A stretch of DNA of 33,486 bases from Pseudomonas tehranensis (GTDB lineage Bacteria > Pseudomonadota > Gammaproteobacteria > Pseudomonadales > Pseudomonadaceae): assembly GCF_014268615.1 (NCBI RefSeq), contig NZ_JABWQV010000034.1, positions 1 to 33,486 of the forward strand. Direction: 5' to 3'. The position numbers and the translations under genes were made by a program. Shown here piece after piece: positions 28,397 through 33,486 of the stretch. Each line of letters starts with the position of its first letter. Positions within the stretch are counted from its first letter, which is position 1. A model generated the notes under the pieces. It had not been told where the DNA came from, did not search any database, and saw only the letters and a list, made by a program, of their open reading frames with translations.

Positions 28397-31300
28397 TCAA
28401 GCAGGGGTCGGAGTGAGGCGCTCGAACAGCGCTTCTACGGTATTGAAACGCTCTTCCGGGCGTTCCATGGGCACCATGAATTTGAACATCGTGGCACCTT
28501 CGAACTTGTAGCGTTTGGGCTGGCCCTGGATCAGCTTGATCAGTACCAGCGGATCGACCGGCGTCTGGGCTTCGAATTCGATACGACCGCCATTGGGGCC
28601 GCCATCGACTTTCTTGATGCCCAGTTGTTCGGCCTTGAGCTTGAGCCAGGTGGTACGCACCAGGTTCTTGGTGGGCTCCGGCAGCAGGCCGAAGCGGTCG
28701 ATCATCTCCACTTGCAGGTCCTTGAGGCCTTCTTCGTCGGTGGCCGAGGCGATGCGTTTGTAGAGAATCAGCCGTGCGTGGACATCCGGCAGGTAGTCTT
28801 CCGGGATCAGCGCCGGCACCCGCAGATTGATTTCCGGCCCGCCGCCCAACGGTTGGTCGAGGTTTGGTTGCTCACCCTTGCGGATCGACTTGACCGCTCG
28901 TTCGAGCATTTCCATGTACAGGGTGAAACCCACGGCCTGGATCTGGCCGCTCTGGCCGTCGCCCAGCAACTCGCCTGCACCACGGATTTCCAGGTCGTTG
29001 GTGGCCAGCACGAAACCGGCGCCGAGGTCCTGGGTGTTGGCGATGGCCTCCAGGCGCTTTTCCGCGTCCGGGGTGATCTGCTGGCGCGGCGGCGTCAGCA
29101 GGTAAGCGTAGGCCTGGTGGTGGCTACGACCGACCCGACCGCGCAACTGGTGCAACTGGGCCAGGCCGAATTTGTCGGCGCGCTCGATGATGATGGTGTT
29201 GGCGCTCGGCACGTCGATGCCGGTCTCGATGATGGTCGAGGCGATCAGCACGTTGAAGCGCTTGTGGTAGAAGTCGCTCATCACCTGTTCGAGTTCACGT
29301 TCGCGCATCTGCCCGTGGCCGATGCCGATGCGGGCTTCCGGCACCAGTTCGGCCAGGTCGGCGGCGCATTTCTCGATGGTCTTGACGTCGTTGTGCAGGT
29401 AATAGACCTGGCCGCCACGCAGCAGCTCGCGCAGCAGGGCTTCCTTGATGGTGCTTTTGTTCTGCTCCATGACGAAGGTGCGCACCGACAGGCGCCGGGC
29501 CGGCGGCGTGGCGATGATCGACAGGTCACGCATGCCCGACACTGCCATGTTCAGCGTGCGCGGAATCGGCGTGGCGGTCAGGGTCAGGATGTCGACCTCG
29601 CTGCGCAGGGCCTTGAGCTGTTCTTTCTGGCGCACGCCAAAGCGGTGCTCTTCGTCGATGATCACCAGCCCCAGGTTTTTGATCTTCACATCGTCCTGCA
29701 GCAGTTTGTGCGTACCGATGACGATGTCGATCTTGCCCTCGGCCAGATCGGCCACCGCAGCGTTCACTTCCTTGGTGGACTTGAAGCGGCTCATCACCTC
29801 CACAGTCACCGGCCAGTCTGCGAAGCGGTCGCGGAAACTGTTGTAGTGCTGCTGGGCGAGCAGGGTGGTGGGCACCAGGATTGCCACCTGCTTGCCGCCG
29901 TGCACGGCAATGAACGCGGCGCGCATCGCCACTTCGGTCTTGCCAAAGCCCACGTCGCCGCACACCAGCCGGTCCATCGGCTTGGGCGCGAGCATGTCGG
30001 CGCGCACGGCTTCGATGGTGGTCTGCTGGTCGACGGGTTCCTCGAAGGGGAAACCGGCGCTGAAGGTTTCGTAGTCGGCTTTCGGGTCGGCGAAGGCATA
30101 CCCCTCGCGGGCGGCGCGACGGGCGTAGATGTCCAGCAACTCGGCGGCGACATCGCGCACTTGTTCGGCGGCCTTGCGCTTGGCCTTCTGCCAGGTTTCC
30201 GAACCCAGGCGATGCAGCGGCGCCAGGGCGTCGTCGCTACCGGTGTAGCGGGCGATCAGGTGCAGGTTAGCCACCGGCACGTAGAGTTTGGCGCCCTCGG
30301 CGTATTCCAGGGTGAGGAATTCGGCGGCCTGGTTGTCGATTTCCAGGGTCGCCAGGCCCAGGTAGCGGCCCACGCCGTGATCGATGTGCACCACTGGCGC
30401 GCCTTCGCGCAGCTCGGTGAGGTTCTTGATGACGGCGTCGTTGGCGGCGTCGGCGCGTTTCTCGCGACGACGACGCTGCATGACGCGTTGGCCGAACAAT
30501 GGGCTTTCGGCCACCAGCGCCAGGGCCGGGTCTTCCAGGACAAGGCCATCATTCAGCGGCGCGATGGTAATCGCCAGGCGATCTTTGCCGGCGACGAAGT
30601 CCGGCCAGCTATCGACGGTTTTCGGTCTCAGCTTCAGGCGTTCAAGCAGCTCCAGCAGCACTTCGCGACGACCGGCGGATTCGGCGGTGAACAGCACGCG
30701 GCCGGGGAAACCCTCGAGAAAACCGGCCAGGGCCGCCAGTGGCTGCGTGGCCTTGGCTTCGATCGCCAGGTCCGGCAAGGCCTTGGCCGGGAAGCGTTCG
30801 CGGCCGACGCCGGTTTCCACGTCCTGCTGGCTTGCCACCACGCGTGGCCAGCTCTTGAGTCGGGCAAAACAGTCTTCCACCGGCAGGAACAGCTCGGCCG
30901 GGGGCAATAACGGGCGGGAAGGGTCGACGCGGCGCTCCTCGTAGCGATTGCGCACATCGTTCCAGAAGTTCTCCGCCGCCTGCTCGATGCCGGGCAGGGA
31001 AAACACCTGGGTGTCCTGGGGCAGGTAATCGAACAGGGTGGAGGTTTCTTCGAAAAACAGCGGCAAGTAGTACTCGATGCCGGCGGGAGTGATCCCGCTG
31101 CTCAGGTCCTGGAAGATCGGGCAGCGACGGAAATCCACATCGAAGCGTTCGCGAAAGCGCGCCTTGAAGCGGGTCACGGCGTCTTTTTGCAGCGGGAATT
31201 CCTTGGCCGGCAGCAGGCGCACCGACTGTACTTTGTCGATGGAGCGTTGGTTTTCCGGGTCGAAGGTGCGCAGGGTTTCGATTTCGTCATCGAACAGGTC

Positions 31301-31846
31301 GATGCGGTAAGGCAACTTGCTGCCCATTGGGAACAGATCGATCAGCGCGCCGCGCACCGCGAACTCGCCGTGCTCATACACTGTATCGACGCAACGATAG
31401 CCACTGGCTTCAAGACGGCTGCGCATTTGCTCGACGTCGAGCTTCTGGCCGATGTCCAGCACCAGGCTGCTGCCCAGCAAAAACTGGGTCGGTGCCAGCC
31501 GATGTAGGGCCGTGGTGATCGGCACTACCAAAACGCCATGACTGAGCTCCGGCAACCGATAAAGGCTGGCGATTCGCTGGGAAACGATGTCCTGGTGGGG
31601 CGAAAACAGATCGTAGGGCAGGGTTTCCCAGTCCGGGAAATGCAGTACGGGCAAATCCGGGGCGAAGAAACTCAGTTCCTGTTCGAGCCGCTCGGCGCTT
31701 TGGCTGTCGGCGGTCAGCAGCAGGGTAAAGCGCTTTGCAGCGCTGGCAGCCTCGGCGATGGCCAGGCTCAGGGCGGCACCGGGCAGGTTGCCCCAGTGCT
31801 GTTTACCTGCCGCGGCAGGGAGAAGCGGGAGACGCAGAACGGGCAC
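28397..31846 (-). CDS. mfd: Transcription-repair coupling factor Mfd
   Basis: A 1149-residue translocase that pushes stalled RNA polymerase off DNA lesions and recruits UvrA. The N-terminal UvrB-homology region includes FFAPDLPVLHFPDWETLPYD and HGEFAVRGALIDLFPMG. The RNA-polymerase-interacting domain is near HIDHGVGRYLGLATLEI. The RecG-like motor has GDVGFGKTEVAMRAAF (about 628), IIDEEHRFG (about 730), LTATPIPRTL, IIETGIDVPSANT and QLRGRVGRSHHQAYAYLL. The C-terminal TRCF domain follows. The start is the GTG at 31846 (VPVLRLPLLPAAAGKQHWG), which gives the family length; the open frame continues far upstream only because it runs antisense through the GAPDH gene. GGAG lies 12 nt upstream. Confidence 0.95.
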   Translation of the reverse strand: MPVLRLPLLPAAAGKQHWGNLPGAALSLAIAEAASAAKRFTLLLTADSQSAERLEQELSFFAPDLPVLHFPDWETLPYDLFSPHQDIVSQRIASLYRLPELSHGVLVVPITTALHRLAPTQFLLGSSLVLDIGQKLDVEQMRSRLEASGYRCVDTVYEHGEFAVRGALIDLFPMGSKLPYRIDLFDDEIETLRTFDPENQRSIDKVQSVRLLPAKEFPLQKDAVTRFKARFRERFDVDFRRCPIFQDLSSGITPAGIEYYLPLFFEETSTLFDYLPQDTQVFSLPGIEQAAENFWNDVRNRYEERRVDPSRPLLPPAELFLPVEDCFARLKSWPRVVASQQDVETGVGRERFPAKALPDLAIEAKATQPLAALAGFLEGFPGRVLFTAESAGRREVLLELLERLKLRPKTVDSWPDFVAGKDRLAITIAPLNDGLVLEDPALALVAESPLFGQRVMQRRRREKRADAANDAVIKNLTELREGAPVVHIDHGVGRYLGLATLEIDNQAAEFLTLEYAEGAKLYVPVANLHLIARYTGSDDALAPLHRLGSETWQKAKRKAAEQVRDVAAELLDIYARRAAREGYAFADPKADYETFSAGFPFEEPVDQQTTIEAVRADMLAPKPMDRLVCGDVGFGKTEVAMRAAFIAVHGGKQVAILVPTTLLAQQHYNSFRDRFADWPVTVEVMSRFKSTKEVNAAVADLAEGKIDIVIGTHKLLQDDVKIKNLGLVIIDEEHRFGVRQKEQLKALRSEVDILTLTATPIPRTLNMAVSGMRDLSIIATPPARRLSVRTFVMEQNKSTIKEALLRELLRGGQVYYLHNDVKTIEKCAADLAELVPEARIGIGHGQMRERELEQVMSDFYHKRFNVLIASTIIETGIDVPSANTIIIERADKFGLAQLHQLRGRVGRSHHQAYAYLLTPPRQQITPDAEKRLEAIANTQDLGAGFVLATNDLEIRGAGELLGDGQSGQIQAVGFTLYMEMLERAVKSIRKGEQPNLDQPLGGGPEINLRVPALIPEDYLPDVHARLILYKRIASATDEEGLKDLQVEMIDRFGLLPEPTKNLVRTTWLKLKAEQLGIKKVDGGPNGGRIEFEAQTPVDPLVLIKLIQGQPKRYKFEGATMFKFMVPMERPEERFNTVEALFERLTPTPA

Positions 31847-31882
31847 GGAAGGTTGAGCTCCAGCGTTGCGACAAAGTCGGCA

Positions 31883-31912
31883 ATTGTAGCGGGGGAAGGG
31901 GGCGGCTGTCAG
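31883..31912 (-). promoter_or_regulatory. Predicted mfd promoter
   Basis: On the minus strand CTGACA (31912-31907) and TACAAT (31888-31883) are 18 bp apart. The start would lie near 31876, leaving about 30 nt of leader before the GTG. Confidence 0.6.
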
Positions 31913-31961
31913 TCGCAGACTACCCTGGCGAACAGGAAAACCACGGTGCGACAGGCGCGCA

Positions 31962-31990
31962 TTGCTCCGCCGAAGACTCGGCGGCATAAT
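31962..31990 (+). promoter_or_regulatory. Predicted GAPDH promoter
   Basis: TTGCTC (31962-31967) and CATAAT (31985-31990) are 17 bp apart. The distance to the GTG at 32030 fits a short leader. The two divergent promoters are about 50 bp apart. Confidence 0.55.
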
Positions 31991-32029
31991 GTAGCCCCTT
32001 TTTTCAGCCCCTACATGTGGAAGGTTCCC

Positions 32030-33478
32030 GTGACTCAGAAGCCCGACCAGTGTCTTGGTGAATGGATCGATCGTGAAGCACTCGCAGAAGCGATGATCCC
32101 TCTCATCGGTCAGCTCTACCGCAATAACAACGTGGTGAGCTCGATCTATGGCCGCAGCCTGATCAACCAGTCTGTCATCGCGATTCTCAAGGCTCATCGC
32201 TTTGCTCGCCACCGTTCTTCCGACGACAGCGAACTCTCCGTCCACGAAACATTCCCGCTGCTCAAGGCCATGAGCGAGCTCAAGCTCGGCGCGGCTTCGG
32301 TGGACCTGGGCAAGTTGGCGTTCAAATTCCGTAACGAAGGCAATGGCCGTAGCGCCGAGCAGTTCGTTCGTGAAGAGATGGCTGATGTGGTTGGCCAGCA
32401 GAACGCTTCGCCTCGCAAAGGCACTGACGTCGTGCTCTACGGCTTCGGTCGTATCGGCCGTCTGCTGGCGCGCATCCTGATCGAAAAAACCGGTGGCGGC
32501 GACGGCCTGCGCCTGCGGGCGATCGTGGTGCGCAAAGGCGCCGAGAACGACCTGACCAAGCGCGCCAGCCTGTTGCGTCGTGATTCGGTCCATGGTTCGT
32601 TCAACGGCACCATCATCATCGATGAAGAAAACAACACCATTCTCGCCAACGGCAACCTGATCCAGGTGATCTACGCGAAGAGCCCGACCGAGGTGGACTA
32701 CACCCAGTACGGCATCAAGGACGCACTGCTGGTGGACAACACCGGTGTCTGGCGTGACGCCGACGGTCTGGGCCAGCACCTGGCCTGCCCGGGTATCGAC
32801 CGCGTCGTTCTGACCGCACCTGGCAAGGGCAAGCTCAAGAACATCGTTCACGGCATCAACCACGGCGAAATCACCGCTGACGACAAGATCGTCTCCGCCG
32901 CTTCCTGCACCACCAACGCCATCGTGCCGGTGCTCAAGGCGGTGAACGACAAGTTCGGCATCATCAACGGTCACGTTGAAACCGTTCACTCGTACACCAA
33001 CGACCAGAACCTGATCGACAACTTCCACAAGGGCGACCGTCGTGGCCGTAGCGCCGCGCTGAACATGGTGATCACCGAGACCGGTGCCGCCACCGCCGCA
33101 GCCAAGGCTTTGCCTGAGCTGGCCGGCAAGCTGACCGGCAACGCGATCCGTGTACCGACGCCGAACGTGTCGATGGCCATCCTCAACCTGAACCTTGAGA
33201 AGGCTGCCACCCGTGAAGAAATGAACGAGTACCTGCGCTACATGGCGCTGCACTCCGACCTGCACAAGCAGATCGATTTCGTCAATTCCCAGGAAGTGGT
33301 GTCCACCGACTTCGTTGGCTCGCGCCATGCCGGTGTGGTCGACGCTGAAGCGACCATCGTTCAGGACAACCGCGTTGTGCTGTACGTTTGGTACGACAAC
33401 GAGTTCGGTTACAGCTGCCAGGTGGTTCGCGTGATGGAAGACATGGCTGGTGTAAACCCGCCAGCATTTCCGCGCTAA
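32030..33478 (+). CDS. Glyceraldehyde-3-phosphate dehydrogenase, long N-terminal form
   Basis: A 482-residue GAPDH with an N-terminal extension of about 130 residues before the Rossmann motif VVLYGFGRIGRLLARIL (about 135). The catalytic cysteine is C293 in SAASCTTNAIVPVL, and the C-terminus has the usual YVWYDNEFGYSCQVVRVM. This is the long GAPDH class found in Pseudomonas (PA3001 type), distinct from the ordinary 330-residue Gap enzymes. Because pseudomonads lack 6-phosphofructokinase, a role in gluconeogenic or Entner-Doudoroff flux is likely; direction and cofactor are inference. The GTG at 32030 has GGAAGG five bases upstream; an ATG at 32015 (487 residues, MWKVPV) has no ribosome-binding site and is the alternative. 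The gene is complete, with stop at 33476-33478. Confidence 0.92.
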   Translation: MTQKPDQCLGEWIDREALAEAMIPLIGQLYRNNNVVSSIYGRSLINQSVIAILKAHRFARHRSSDDSELSVHETFPLLKAMSELKLGAASVDLGKLAFKFRNEGNGRSAEQFVREEMADVVGQQNASPRKGTDVVLYGFGRIGRLLARILIEKTGGGDGLRLRAIVVRKGAENDLTKRASLLRRDSVHGSFNGTIIIDEENNTILANGNLIQVIYAKSPTEVDYTQYGIKDALLVDNTGVWRDADGLGQHLACPGIDRVVLTAPGKGKLKNIVHGINHGEITADDKIVSAASCTTNAIVPVLKAVNDKFGIINGHVETVHSYTNDQNLIDNFHKGDRRGRSAALNMVITETGAATAAAKALPELAGKLTGNAIRVPTPNVSMAILNLNLEKAATREEMNEYLRYMALHSDLHKQIDFVNSQEVVSTDFVGSRHAGVVDAEATIVQDNRVVLYVWYDNEFGYSCQVVRVMEDMAGVNPPAFPR

Positions 33479-33486
33479 GCCTTAGC

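Noticed and set aside
28385..30910. An 841-codon open frame on the plus strand opposite mfd
   Set aside because: Antisense shadow of mfd. The composition (many H, Q, V, G) is typical of reverse-complement reading and no ribosome-binding site or motif supports it.
31538..32029. Upstream extension of the GAPDH frame to 31538
   Set aside because: It would overlap mfd antisense, and no ribosome-binding site or homology supports residues before MWKVPV or VTQKPDQ.
31847..33328. Apparent 494-residue N-terminal extension of Mfd
   Set aside because: The frame runs antisense through the GAPDH gene. Mfd family length and the VPVLRLPLLPAAAGK start place the real beginning at 31846.

Overview
The window is a stretch of core chromosome from a Pseudomonas species, most likely of the P. 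fluorescens group. The evidence is the gene order (usp, membrane protein, fadBA, DUF1653, topA, DUF6586, sulA-lexA, psrA, nagZ, methylthioinosine phosphorylase, csiV, mfd, long GAPDH), which follows the PA3001-PA3020 neighbourhood of P. aeruginosa as I remember it. GC-rich codon use and REP repeats of the fluorescens type agree. No rRNA, tRNA, CRISPR array, complete insertion sequence, prophage or integrase was found.

Layout. 1-1250: pdxB (vitamin B6), flanked by REP-type repeats. 1250-1490: a large composite palindromic repeat and a terminator. 1489-1668: a small conserved protein on the minus strand. 1928-3697: an MsbA-like ABC exporter. Directly behind it lies the C-terminal remnant of a Fic-family gene, then a REP doublet (REPIN) and a bidirectional terminator. 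4265-8326: divergent slt (lytic transglycosylase) and uup (ABC-F ATPase). 8401-9389: divergent universal stress protein and a small membrane-anchored protein. 9390-10006: a 617-bp non-coding stretch with a repeat element, a minus-oriented terminator and the fadBA leader. 10007-13360: fadBA, the fatty-acid beta-oxidation complex. 13469-17441: a DUF1653 protein, topA, a DUF6586-like protein and a 77-aa unknown. 17512-18604: lexA-sulA on the minus strand behind two SOS boxes. 18845-19552: psrA behind a double operator. 19724-21486: nagZ and an MTA/MTI phosphorylase. 21605-27808: two paralogous SWIM-SNF2 helicases placed tail to tail, with REPs between them. 27820-31846: csiV and mfd. 32030-33478: a long-form GAPDH, divergent from mfd.

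Functional themes. DNA topology, repair and SOS are represented by topA, lexA-sulA, mfd and the SNF2 proteins. Fatty-acid sensing and use are represented by psrA and fadBA. Cell-wall turnover is represented by slt and nagZ, with csiV possibly linked.

The parts least like ordinary housekeeping DNA are the tail-to-tail SWIM-SNF2 pair, the Fic remnant and the repeat elements. I see no convincing new multi-gene system. The SNF2 pair is the best candidate for follow-up.
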